From Alopecurus myosuroides (Eukaryota > Streptophyta > Magnoliopsida > Poales > Poaceae), in NCBI GenBank assembly GCA_028641055.1, contig CM054060.1:204872445-204936444 (forward strand): a stretch of DNA of 64,000 nucleotides, written 5' to 3'. The first letter of the stretch is position 1, and each line of letters begins with the position of its first letter. Shown one piece after another: positions 44,364-55,735 of this stretch. The position numbers and the translations under genes were made by a program. Below the pieces are notes generated by a model. The model saw nothing but the letters and a program-made list of their open reading frames with translations. It did no database searches and was not told the DNA's origin.

Positions 44364-45760
44364 TGATGACCCACAAGTATAGGGGATCACAACAGTCTTC
44401 GAGGGAAGTAAAACCCAAATTTATTGATTCGACACAAGGGGAGCCAAAGAATATTTGTGAGCTTTAACAAGTGAGTTGTCAATTCACCTGCACATGAAAG
44501 TACTTTTGTTCACAGTGGTTTATCAGTAGTAACAGTTTTATAGTAGCATCAGTAGTGAAACAATAGCAGGAGTGAGATGAAAACAATAGCAGCAGTGTTT
44601 GACGTAAACAGCGGGATGAAATACTGTAGGCATAGGGATAGATGAACGGGCGTTGCATGGATAAGATAGTTCATATAATAATTAAGACATGGGCATTGCA
44701 GATAAATAAGATAAAGCATCCAAGAACTAAGTAACCATAGTCATGTGTTCCGTAAATAGTCGCGCGTGCTCGCAATGAGAACTTGCACAACATCTTTTGT
44801 CCTACCAGCCCGTTTTCAGCGGGGCCTCAAGGGAACTACTTGTAATTAAGGTATTCCTTTTAATAGAACACCGGAGCAAAGCATTAACACTCCGTGAACA
44901 CATGTGATCCTCACATCACATCCATCCCCTCCGGTTGTCCCAATTTCTGTCACTTTGAGGCCTCGGGTTCGGGACAACGATATCTGTAAACAACTTGCAG
45001 GTATGATCAAGAAACAATAATTATCATCATAATTCAATAACATGTTCCGATATGAGATCATGGCACTCGGGCCCAAAGTGGCAAGCATTAAGCATAACAA
45101 GTTGCAACAATGTCAATACCACTAATAGAAGATACTAGGCACTATGCCCTGACAATCACGTCATTATTACATGAAAGGTCTCATCCAATCCCTACCATCC
45201 CTTTCAGCCTACAACGGGGGAATTAGTCACACATGGATGGGGGAAACATGGATGGTCAATGGAGAGGCGTTGGTGATGATGATGGCGATGATCTCCTCCA
45301 ATTCCCCGTCCTGGTAGGGTGCGAGAACAGGAACTTCTGATCCCCGAATCAAGGTTCGGGGTGGCGATGGAGCTACAGACTTCTTTCTGGAAAACTATCG
45401 AACCCCCTCGTGTTTTAGGGTTGAAGGCTATTTGTAGTTGAAAGGGGAAACCGAGGGGGGCTCTGGGTAGCCCACACCACCAGGTGGTGCGGCCTAGGGT
45501 GGCGCCAGGGGGTGGTGTGGCCCTCCTCTGGTCCCTCTCCTGGCCCCTTTCTGGCTCCCGGGGTCTTCTGGTGTTTTAAGACCAATGGGGTCTTTTATGG
45601 GAAATTTCCCGAAAGTTGATTTTTCTGCACAAAAACGAGACACCAAGGTAATTCTGCTGAAAACAGCGTTAGTCCATGTTAGTTGCATTCAAAACACACA
45701 AGTTTAGAGGAAAACGATAAGAAAAGTGTTCAGAAAAGGAGATACGTTTTCGACGTATCA
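44364..45760 (-). repeat. Element Z 3' LTR (1397 bp)
   Basis: Minus TGATACGTCGAAAACGTATC to ..CTATACTTGTGGGTCATCA. Nearly identical to 52602-53992, with small indels and scattered substitutions (a few percent by eye). The GGTGGTGCGGCCTAGG..GGCGCCAGGGGGTGG block (about 45482-45515) marks the U3 region. Confidence 0.92.
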
Positions 45761-47899
45761 ACTCCCCCCAAGCTTAGCTTATTGCTTGTCCTCAAGCAAT
45801 TCAGTGACAACTGAGTGCGATAAAAGACTTTTACGAACAAATTTGTTTCATATGATGTAAATATACTCACTATATGATCAAATACTAAATTATGCTCATG
45901 ATAAGATACATGCAAGATATTGCCACTTAATAGCTATGCAAACCATGAAGAGATAACAACATATTAATAATAAACAACATGAAGCATAACTATTTGCAAG
46001 ATTGTAATAATCATAATAGGAACTAATAAAGTGGTATCTCGCTTTCCCTTATGTGTGGGGGCAAAACATAAATGCCAGGGCACCTCTGAAGTTCAAGGGA
46101 AGACTAGAATTAAAGATATCAAAGATACAAGTGTCAAAATTATACCACAATCAACCGTGCTTTGGGACAAACACATCACACTAAGAATGACCATTATGGT
46201 CTCAAGAAAGTGCTCAAAGAATATGGTGTGGACTCAACATAAAAGTAAAAGAAAGGCTCTTCGCAGAGGGAAGCATGGATCAACTCTTGTGCTAGAGCTT
46301 TTCATTTTATTAAACAGAGGTATTGAAAACATTTTTGAGAGAGGTGTATGCTTATGTCAACGAATGGTAAACAATAAATACAGTACGTCACAAGCCTACT
46401 GGATTCACAAGAGTGGCTCCCATATGAAGGACGCATCTGGGTAGAAGGTCATCCCTCTTTCTCTTTTGTTTACATAATTATGCTTTGACTGATAAATCAG
46501 GGGCAAAAATAGTGAAGAGATTTTGTGTGTATTAATTTGGGGCTGGGCACCCCGCTGCTAGCTCTTCTATAATTTGGATAATCGGATGAAGCCACTAGTC
46601 TAGGGTGTGAAATTCAATCAACAAGTGAGATAAAGATTCTCTATTTACGTCCTCATGAGCTAAAACAAGGGCACAAAACAAGAATAATTTTTAGAAGGTT
46701 TTAAAGGTAGCACATGAGCAATTTACTTTGGAGTGGCAGTTAAATACCACATGTAGGTAGGTATGGTGGATAGATTTGGCAAACTTTGGTTTTTGGGAGT
46801 TGGATGCACGAGTAGAGCTCCTACTCAGTACAGGTGAAGGCTAGCAATAGACAGGGAGCGACAATCAAGAGAGCAACATCTATCATAATCATGTTCGCGA
46901 CAAAGTAAAATTAACCGAGGCATAAAATTGATACTAGAACTTTTAGGAAAAATGAATCATAGAGTCTTATTGACTTTTTGTTTTCAGTTTTAGAATGCGT
47001 GAGCATGTGCCAAGTCGATTCAAATGAAACAGTCAGAGGAGGCTACCACAATGTAATACCCTTCTACGAATAGAACAATGCGAACAAATATATATATATG
47101 ACAGGTCATTTACCATTAATAAATTGGAAGAAAACATGAGAGAGCACGAACTATTAAGCACCCATTAATTCACATATATCTTATACGAACAAACTAAGCA
47201 TGCTCACATAGATAGATATATGTACAAAACTGAAAGCAAATAGAGTTCATACCAGCCTCTCACCACAACTTGAATTGTCATAGATCGTCATTATTGCCCT
47301 TCACTTGTGGCTCGAATAATATATAATGAAAACCAAGCTCCAATGGAGTCACGGACGACTGTTGAACTCTGCAGGAAACTTTACAAAACCAAAGAAGAAC
47401 AACAAATATTTTTAGGTTTTTCAATTAAAACAAGAACAAAAAGAGAACAAGCAAACAAAGCAAAATATTTTTGGATTTTTGAATATTAAACTGCAACTCA
47501 GCGGATAAACCAAACCAACTAAAGAAGCAAATAGAGAGAAACAACAGAAATATTTATGGTCTTTTTGTGTTTTGGAAAGCGAAAACAAAACAATAAAAAC
47601 AAAAGAAATGAAAGAAACGAAAACAAGCAAAAGAAACAAAAGAAATGAAAACAAGTGAAAGAAGAGAAAACATGGATATATAAAGAACCGACCAAAACAT
47701 GATATATAAATGAGTGTGATGTCGGTATACCTCCCCCCAAGCATAGGCTTTTGGCCTAAGTGGAGATCAATCACCAAGGGGACCATGAGGTGTCACCCCC
47801 GTAGTATGCTGAGGAGGAACCCTCCTCCTGATATGTGCTCGAGGATGCGCCGGTGTACTACGTGTTGTGGTCCTCGGGAGGCGCGGCTCGCCTCTCCTG
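45761..47899 (-). other. Element Z 3' non-coding region and PPT
   Basis: PPT AAGCTTGGGGGGAGT lies against the LTR (45761-45775, minus sense). The rest is AT-rich without a credible gene. It includes the block shared with X (GGCAAAACATAAATGCCAGGG near 46063), an A-rich stretch on the plus strand (47540-47680), and CCTCCCCCCAAGCATAGGC near 47731, a second PPT-like sequence. Confidence 0.6.
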
Positions 47900-48883
47900 C
47901 TACCTATGAAACTCCATGGTGCTCAGATACTCGTCTACTTGCTCCTTAGAGAGCGACCATGGTGACCTTTCAATCTTAAACAAAACAGGCTGTGGCAAAA
48001 TAACTTTTCGCTCCTCTCCATCTATATATAAAACTCTATATACTAAACGTTCATTAGTAGAGTTAGCAGTGACAAATTGATGGGACTTCATGGCAGCAAG
48101 GTTAAGCCTACATGGAGCAATTATTTCATAATTGGGGTCAATGGAAACATTTCAAGCAGCCGTTACATGTGTAGCAATAATGCCCCCAAAAATAGGCCCA
48201 GAAGCAGCAAGGCAGCGTGCAACAAGTGCACCAAGGTTATACTTCATGCTATGGTTCAGTGCAGCATCAATAAAAGCAAGGTGGTAACTAGAAATGTTTC
48301 TAGTGTTCTCCCTACCAAGGATACTAGTAGCAAGATAGTAAGTTAAGTATCTAAGAGCAGGAAGTTGAATGTTCCTTATCTTCCCACGCTGGGATGAGCG
48401 ACTGTCATCGTTGGTGATCTCTCGGTAGAGCCCCTGGAGGTCTGTTGGTTTATCTTGAATCCTGCTCGCTATCCCGCCGGCGTTGATACCTATAATAGTA
48501 CAAAAATCTACCAAGGACAAAGAAACATGACTACTATTTAACTTGAATGCAACAGTTGAACCAAATTGCGTGTTCTGAAATTGAAAGCTCTTAACAAAAG
48601 TTTTTGTGAGAGTGGCATACTGAGAGCTTTCATCCTCCACAAAGTTGGTTAGACCAACTCTTTCAATAAGCATACGAAAGTCATCTAATAGACCCACACT
48701 TCTTAAAAATGTACTGCAAGGAAAGCAAGATGGGTTAATGATACCATCATCTCCTGCATCGTCAATAGTTGATGCAATAACGTATTCATTGTACGATGGC
48801 CTTGCTGAAGTGGATGAGCGCGAGGGCCTTGTCCTTCTAGGAGCATCACTCCTAAATATCTCTCCAAAATTATAACTATCCAT
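47900..48883 (-). pseudogene. Athila ORF1-type protein of element Z (one nonsense codon)
   Basis: Starts MDSYNFGEIFRSDAPRRTRP at 48883 and reads 327 codons to a TGA-type end at 47900, with a single in-frame TGA at 48152-48154 after HVTAA. The frame then continues unchanged (RLNLAAMKSHQFVTAN..). It matches the protein that Triticeae Athila-like elements carry 3' of the pol position (Pfam Athila ORF-1 type, named from memory), sometimes discussed as env-like. I see no signal peptide or membrane helix. Segments SRSSTSARPSYNEYVIAST and RGKIRNIQLPALRYLTYYLA are typical. One point change separates it from an open frame. Confidence 0.7.
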
Positions 48884-49887
48884 CTTTGAAATTCTTCAAC
48901 AATCATCACAAAAATTAATTTCAAGTAACTATAAGGTGGAAACTACCATAGGGATTTATATGAGAGCTAAACATACATCAAAAATACATTATTTCTACTC
49001 AAATCAAGCATGCAAACTCAAATAAGCTGTCACCTACAATACCAAAATACTCAAGAAATACTTCACGAAAAAAATTCTACTTGGATCATCAGAGGAGTCA
49101 CATACCAGAGATCAAACACACCAAATCTCAGCACAAATGATGGGCTGAAGAAGGAGATCGAAAATTAGAGGAAGAACAGCAAGAACACGGGTTCCAGGAA
49201 TTTTTTTCAGTTTGGGAGGTGAGAGAGAAGACTTTGGCAGTGGAGAGAGTAATTGGAGGGCCAGGGGGCCCACACCATGTGCTGGCGCCACCAGGGGGCT
49301 GGCCGCGCCACCCTATGGTGTGCCTGACTGGTGGGTCCCCCTGGGGTCTCCCAGGTGGCTTTCTGCCTCATTTTTTACGTAAAAATTTATTATAATTTTT
49401 CTGGAATTTTTTGAGAAACTTTTTGAGGTATTTCTAGAATTTTAATAATTAATAAAAACCAAGAAAACGAAACTGAAAAGGTGGAAAATAAAACCAAAAC
49501 CAGCACTACATAGGTTCTATGACACTCTAATGGAAGAATATCCAGAGAAAACGAAGGTGGTAGTGGTGAAAACAAAAGTATGGATGGTGAAAACATGCAT
49601 AACCATCAGAAATCAGAGTGAAAACATCAGGAAAACATGCATAAGGATGGTGGAAAAACATGATTGTACTCAACTAGCAATGTGATAACAGAAGTAAACA
49701 TAGTGAAAACATAATGGGGAAGGTGAAAACATAATGAAAACATTGCCCACTTCATTTAAAATTATTTTGTTAACAAGGGTGATCAAGTCTTGCTACCAAA
49801 ATAATTTTATATGAAACAAAACATTGTTTCTCACTAAATACCCATGTTACCTCAACCTTGATAGACATAGTCCCAATCATAATAGTT
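48884..49887 (-). other. Element Z spacer where RT and integrase would be expected
   Basis: About 1 kb, no frame with pol motifs. GC-rich part 49255-49350 (GGCGCCACCAGGGGGCTGGCCGCGCC) resembles the U3 of Z-type LTRs. The minus-sense run TTTCGATCTCCTTCTTCAG (49145-49160) looks like a splice acceptor before the ORF1-type frame. Repeats of GTTTTCACCATCC type fill 49540-49740. Confidence 0.55.
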
Positions 49888-52513
49888 TCATATCCTTTTG
49901 GTGGCTTTTGGAATAGGACAATAAAATTCTCCAATCTTGATGGTCTCAATATTTTCAATGGAATTTAGACCATATTTTCTATCAATATTCTTGGGAAAAT
50001 AATCAGTGTGCTCTTTATCATTAACATTAAATGTAACTTTTCCTTGATTGCAATCAATAACAGCCCCTGCAGTATTAAGAAAAGGTCTTCCAAGAATAAT
50101 AGACATATTATCATCTTCAGGCATTTCCAACACAACAAAGTCAGTTAATATCAGACAATTATTAGCAACTTGAACAACATCCTCACATATACCCACAGGA
50201 ATAGCAGTAGACTTATCAGCCATTTGCAAAGATATATCAGTTGGTATCAATTTTTCTAGGAGGAGCCTATAATAGAGAGTAAAAGGCATGACACTAACTC
50301 CAGCTCCTAAATCACACAAAACAGTTCTAACATAATTATTTTTTAATAGAACAGGGAATAGTTGGTATACCAGGATCTCCAAGCTTCTCAAGAACCTTTC
50401 CATTGAAAGAGTAATTAGCAAGCATAGTGGAAATTTCCTCATTAGGAATCTTCCTTTTGTTAGAGACAATATCTTTCATATATTTTGCATAAGGAGGCAA
50501 TTTAATAGCATTAGTTAAAGGAATTTGCAAGAACAAAGGTTTCATCCACTCACAAAACTTGTTATAATGTTCTTCTTCATTAGATTTGTGTTTCTTAGTA
50601 GGAAAATGCATTCATTTTTGTACCCAAGGTTCTCTCTCATTACCATGTTTATTAGCAATCAAATCCTCCTTAGTATACTTTGCATTTTTAGTTTGCTTTT
50701 CAGGTTCAGCTACAGGTTCTTCTTTATCAGAAGCATCATTCTTTTCATTACCACTTTCAGTTTCAGCATCAGAGATAGATATACTATTAGGATCTTTAGC
50801 AAGTTCAGAGGATTCTACAACAGTTTTATGTTTCTTCTTCTTTTTCTTCTTAGTATGAATAGCATTATTATTAGTTTGCTGAGAATCTTGTTCAATTCTT
50901 TTAGCATGTCCCTTAGGATATAAATGATCTTGTGTAGCAATACCACTTCTAGTTCTTATTTCATAAGCATGTTTTTCTTTAGAAGCATTAACTAGCAAAT
51001 CTTTTTGAACTTTAGCAAGTTAATCAATTTGAGTTTGAACCATTTGAAGATGTTTAACAAGCATTTTAACATCATTAAAGGTTCTTTCTATAATACCATG
51101 CAAATTATCAATAGCTCTAGAGTTTTCCATTAGGTGATTTTGCACTCTCATATTAAAATTAACTTTCTTGATAACATAATTATCAAATTCATCTAAACAT
51201 TGATCATGAAGTTTATTATAGGGAATATCTATACTATCAAAATATTGGAGAGAGTTTACCTCAATGGTGGATGAGTGAGGGATTGGGTTACATAATTCTT
51301 CTATAGGTGGAAGATTCTTCACATCTTCAGATTTAATACCCCTCTCTTTAAGAGATTTCTTGGCTTCTCTCATCACTTCATCATTTAATTCAATCATTCC
51401 CCTCTTCTTGGGTGTTGGTATTGGTGTTGATACTTGAGTAGGGTTCGGCTCAGGCTCAACCATAGTCCAATCATCATGATTTTGGCTTATTTTAGCCATT
51501 AATTCCTCAGCTTCTTCTGGAGTTCTTTGCCTGAAAACACAACCAGCACAACTATCCAGGTATGTCCTAGATTCAACAGTTAGTCCATTATAGAATATAT
51601 CAAGAAGTTTATTATTTTCTAGCTTATGCCCAGGTGTAGCCCTAACTAAAGAACAGAACCTTGCCCAAGATACACACAATTTCTCTCCTTCCAATTGCTT
51701 GAAATTAATTATATTTTGTAAAGCGGCATGTTGAGCACTAGCAGGAAAATATTTCTAAAAGAAAACATTAACCAAACCAATAGGACTATCAATAGATCCC
51801 GGAGACAAATTATTAAACCAAGTTTTAGCTCCATCTTTTAATGAGAAAGGGAATATTTTAGCAACAAAGTAGCCACATTTCTTAACATCATTAGAGAATA
51901 AACTACTCAAAGAGGAGAGCTCATTCATATGTTTCATATCACTTTCACGTTCAGTACCACAAAAAGGTTCTTTCTCAACAATAGATATATAAGATAAATC
52001 AAGAGAGAAATCATAATCCTTATCCCTAATATTAATAGGAGAGGTGGCAAACTTAGCATGAGGAGATAATTTATATTTAACATCACGACTTTCAGTAACA
52101 CTTATAACAACATCTTTATCCTTCATAGCATGTATTTCATCAATAAGATCATCATTAAGTTCAATATAGGAATCATCAAAATCATCACTAGGATTTTCTC
52201 TAAGCTTAGGTGAAACAGCAGGAGTAACAAGATTTTTTTCAAGAGTTTCAGTGTTTGCAATATTTTTAGCTTTAGCAATAGTAGCATCTAAGTAAGGACC
52301 GAGAGAACCACTCTCATCAAGCAAAGTAGAAGCATCATCAAAAGTATCAGAAGTATTTTCAGATTCAGCAGAAGTAGCATGTGTAGCATGTGGTGGTGTA
52401 AGCAGCTTACTCATAACAGACGGTGAATCAAGAGCAACAGAGGTGTTCAGAGTTGTACCTCTTCTTGTAGTGGATGGTAATATAGAAAACTTTCCATCAC
52501 GAGTCTTACCCAT
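49888..52513 (-). pseudogene. Element Z Gag-protease frame (three stops, one frameshift)
   Basis: ATG at 52513 (MGKTRDGKFSILPSTTRRG). The Gag core includes FPFSLKDGAKTWFNNL (about 51850), a WARFCSLVRATPGHKL region (51660) and the Cys-containing FYNGLTVESRTYLDSCAGC (51590). In-frame stops: TAG near 51755 (FF-stop-KYFPAS), TAA near 51020 (TQID-stop-LAKVQ) and TGA near 50612 (WVQK-stop-MHFP). A one-base slip in an A run near 50345 shifts the frame into the aspartic protease-like part with CDLGAGVSVMPF (about 50310) and IILGRPFL (50100). It ends at TAG/TGA near 49888. Typical Athila-lineage Gag with pepsin-like domain; dead here. Confidence 0.85.
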
Positions 52514-52572
52514 GATGAATGATTGGCAGTAGATAATAGTACTCTCCGGTGAGCTCGCAAATAAAGCTATGC

Positions 52573-52590
52573 TCCCCGGCAACGGCGCCA
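52573..52590 (-). other. Element Z primer-binding site, perfect tRNA-Asp match
   Basis: Minus TGGCGCCGTTGCCGGGGA, complementary over 18 bases to the plant tRNA-Asp 3' end including CCA, 11 bases inside the LTR at 52602. Confidence 0.92.
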
Positions 52591-52601
52591 GAAAATAGTC
52601 T

Positions 52602-53992
52602 TGATGACCCACAAGTATAGGGGATCGCAACAGTCTTCGAGGGAAGTAAAACCCAAATTATTGATTTGACACAAGGGGAGCCAAAGATATTTGTGATCCT
52701 TAACAAGTGAGTTGTCAATTCACCTGCACTGAAAGTACTTTTGTTCGCAGTGGTTTATCAGTAGTAACCATTTTATAGTAGCAGGAGTAGTGAAACAATA
52801 GCAGCAGTGAGATGAAAACAGCAGCAGCAGTGTTTGAAGTAAACAGCAGGATGAAATACTGTAGCCATAGGGATAGATGAACATGCATTGCATGGATAAG
52901 ATAGTTCATATAATAATCAAGACATGGGCATTGCAGATAAATAAGATAAAGCATCCAAGCACTAAGTAATAGGCATGTGTTCCGTAAATAGTCGTACGTG
53001 CTCGCGATGGGAACTTGTACAACATCTTTTTTTCCTACCAGCCTGTTTCAACGGGGCCTCAAGGGAACTACTGGTAATTAAGGTGTTCCTTTTAATAGAA
53101 CACCGGAGCAAAGCATTAACACTCCGTGAACACATGTGATCCTCACATCACAACCTTCCCCTCCGGTTATCCCAATTTCTATCACTTCGGGGCCTCGGGT
53201 TCCGGATAACGATATGTGTAAACAACTTGCAGGTGTGATCAAGAAACAATAATTATCATCATGATTCAATAACACGTTCAGATATGAGATCATGACACTC
53301 GGGCGCAAAGTGGCAAGCATTAAGCATAACAAGTTGCAACAATCTCAATAGTACTAATAGAAGATATTAGGCACTATGCCCTAACAATCACGGCATTATT
53401 ATATGAACGATCTCATCCAATCCCTACCATCCCCTTCAGCCTACAACGGGGAAATTACTCACACATGGATGGTGGAAACATGGATGGTCGATGGAGAGGC
53501 GTTGGTGATGATGATGATGGCGATGACTCCTCCAATTCCCCGTCCCGCAGGGTGCCAGAACAGGAACTTCTGATCCTCGAATCGAGGTTCGGGTGGCGGC
53601 AGAGCTACGGACTTCTTTCTGGAAAACTATCAAACCCCCTCATATTTTAAGGTTGAAGGCTATTTGTAGTCGAAAGGGGAGACCGAGGGGGGCTCTGGGT
53701 GGCCCACACCACCAGGTGGTGCGACCTAGGGGGGCGCCAGGGGGTGGTGTGGCCCTTCTCTGGTCCCTCTCCTGGCCCCCTTCTAGCTCCCAGGGTCTTC
53801 CGGTGTTTTAAGACCAATGGGGTCTTTTATGGGAAATTTCCCGAAAGTTGATTTTTCTGCACAAAAACGAGACACCAAGGTAATTGTGCTGAAAACAACG
53901 TTAGTCCGTGTTAGTTTCATTCAAAACACACAAGTTTACAGGAAAACGATAAGAAAAGTATTCGGAAATGGAGATACGTTTTCGACGTATCA
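52602..53992 (-). repeat. Element Z 5' LTR (1391 bp)
   Basis: Partner of 44364-45760, from TGATACGTCGAAAACGTATC (53992) to GTGGGTCATCA (52602). It borders the TSD ACATC at 53993-53997. Confidence 0.92.
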
Positions 53993-53997
53993 ACATC

Positions 53998-54223
53998 TTA
54001 GCAAAACAACAACAAAAAATTAACAGGGGGACGAAAACTAAATAACAAGCAAACTAAAAGACTAGAAACCAGACAACTAATTTTTTGGGGTTTTTGATAA
54101 ACATAAAACAAGACTAAACAAAAATAAACTAGGCAAGAACAAACCAATAGAAAGAAAGTGGAAGTGTGAGACTCCCCTTGCAGGAAGCTAGAAGTCCACC
54201 ACAACGGTGCCAGGAAAAGTACT
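53998..54223 (-). other. Element X leader with primer-binding site
   Basis: 226 bases of X interior that remained on the 5' side when Z inserted. The PBS at 54195-54212 reads (minus) TGGCACCGTTGTGGTGGA, a variant of the tRNA-Asp type with several mismatches, 11 bases from the LTR. A-rich on the plus strand, no gene. Confidence 0.75.
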
Positions 54224-55260
54224 TGATGCTGACGTGATCACACGCTCGTTGGGAGACCCCAATCGGAAGGTATGATGTAGTCCAGCGGAAATTATCTTCC
54301 AATTAAGGAACCAGGATTATCGAACCAGTAGGACTTTGTAGTCTTGGAGAAGCTTGCTTGTTGTCTGGCGCGTCAACAAGCGTGAAACCTGCACACAACA
54401 CACAAACTCTCTTTTGTCCCCAACTTTCCAAGAAGGTTGTCAGTCTTTGGGTCTTGCTGAAAACTAGAGAATTAAACGTATAGAGTCTTGAAATGTAATA
54501 AAAGTAAAAAAATGGAACAGCAAGGAAACAATGATGAAAGTGATTAAAATAAGGTTGGAATTATAAGGAAAATACGACCGGGGCCATAGGTTCACTCGTG
54601 GTTTCTCTCCAAAGAAAAAAAACATGCTGAGTGAACAAATTACAACTCGACAATTGAAAAATCATGAAGTACAACAATAGTATTATGACGAGATATGGTT
54701 CACTGGTTCTAACATTGTAGGCATTACGTCAAGGCATATGGACCACTATCCATCATGCATCCATATCTAAAATTCGACCTCAAGAAAGCTATCCAGCAAA
54801 TGTCTCTGGTATTAAGTTGCATCAACGAAGTGATTGATTTGTGTGCAACAGACAAATGCATTAAGATCAATACGTAATGTAAGCAGTGGTCCTCGTCTGT
54901 AGACAAGAGCACCGCTATTTTCTCCCTAGTAGCAACACCACATCCCCCATCCGTCACATTTTTATCACTCGAGCATAGATGTAAGGGAGGCATGAACCCA
55001 CCATCTAGCATATAAACCCTCTCTTGGAGGTGAAAACAACTACGTGGCCAAGGTAATCATAAAAACCAGAGGTCATTGCAAGAAAGGATAAAAACTCTCT
55101 ACAAATATAAGTGAAGCATCTCATATTGACACGAACAAAATAATCATAATCTCATGGTTCATCGGATCCTAGCAAACACAACATGCACAATTACATAACG
55201 GTGGTCTCAATCATGTGAGGTGGCTCACGAGACTCTAAACATGGAGGAATAGGGAGAGAA
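54224..55260 (-). repeat. Element X 5' LTR, inner part
   Basis: Aligns with 38732-40640 (minus the solo LTR) from TGATGCTGACGTGATCACACG to ATGGAGGAATAGGGAGAGAA, where T2 enters (the last bases GAGAA are the candidate TSD). The outer part of the LTR is beyond the window. Confidence 0.82.
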
Positions 55261-55438
55261 TGTCGCACCCGGACTTCTATAGGATACTCACCGTACGAAC
55301 TGAACAGTATTCTGATGGGATTACGGGGCTTTCCGGCACCCGCGTCCTCTTACGAGTAGGCCTACACTTATGTGTGACAACCCATCGCTACTGTTCACCG
55401 TCGATGTAAACTATCCTGTAGAAATCAGGACACTACCA

Positions 55439-55475
55439 TTGACGTACTTCATACCATACACACATGGTACGTCAA
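55439..55475 (-). promoter_or_regulatory. Conserved LTR hairpin (T2 copy)
   Basis: TTGACGTAC/GTACGTCAA arms within 37 nt, as in the other LTRs of the group. Confidence 0.5.
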
Positions 55476-55735
55476 CGGCTTTGAACAAAAGGATAACACA
55501 ACATGCCTCTACGACACAAAAGATTGAAATAAGTTGCAATTGGCCCTCACTAGGGCAGAGATAGCAAATACAATCATCCAGAGGACACATGTCCCAACAT
55601 AGCATCATTACATCTCAGCGGAAGCATTCAAAGGGGTCTGAGTACAGACAAAATCCAAATAGGCTTAAGAAGCCGGAAACTGAAATAAAGACGGAGCCCA
55701 TCCACGATGTCTCGGATCCTGCCCGGGTCCGCTAA

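Larger units (their letters stand above)
44364..53992 (-). mobile_element. Element Z: Athila-like gypsy element without RT or integrase
   Basis: 9629 bp, minus strand, flanked by ACATC (44359-44363 and 53993-53997). LTRs of 1397 and 1391 bp, a perfect tRNA-Asp PBS and a PPT are present. Coding content is Gag-protease (broken) and an Athila ORF1-type protein (one stop). Between them is about 1 kb with no RT, RNase H or integrase, so Z depends on a partner element. The layout resembles Sabrina/WHAM-type wheat repeats from memory; the family is not certain. Confidence 0.88.
38732..55260 (-). mobile_element. Element X: non-autonomous Athila-like element with nested insertions (continues right)
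   Basis: Minus-strand element. The 3' LTR is at 38732-41212, the interior at 41213-44363 and 53998-54223, and the 5' LTR begins at 54224. Its own interior adds up to about 3.4 kb with only one short ORF, too small for gag-pol. It carries an 865-bp solo LTR in its 3' LTR, element Z in its interior and element T2 in its 5' LTR at 55260. The remaining 5' LTR (about 0.6 kb by comparison with 40640-41212) must lie beyond 64000. It is inserted in the LTR of a relative (X1). Confidence 0.8.

Noticed and set aside
44846..45100. 84-codon minus frame in both Z LTRs (also 53078-53332)
   Set aside because: Shared by descent of the LTR. Replacement changes are frequent and there is no domain.
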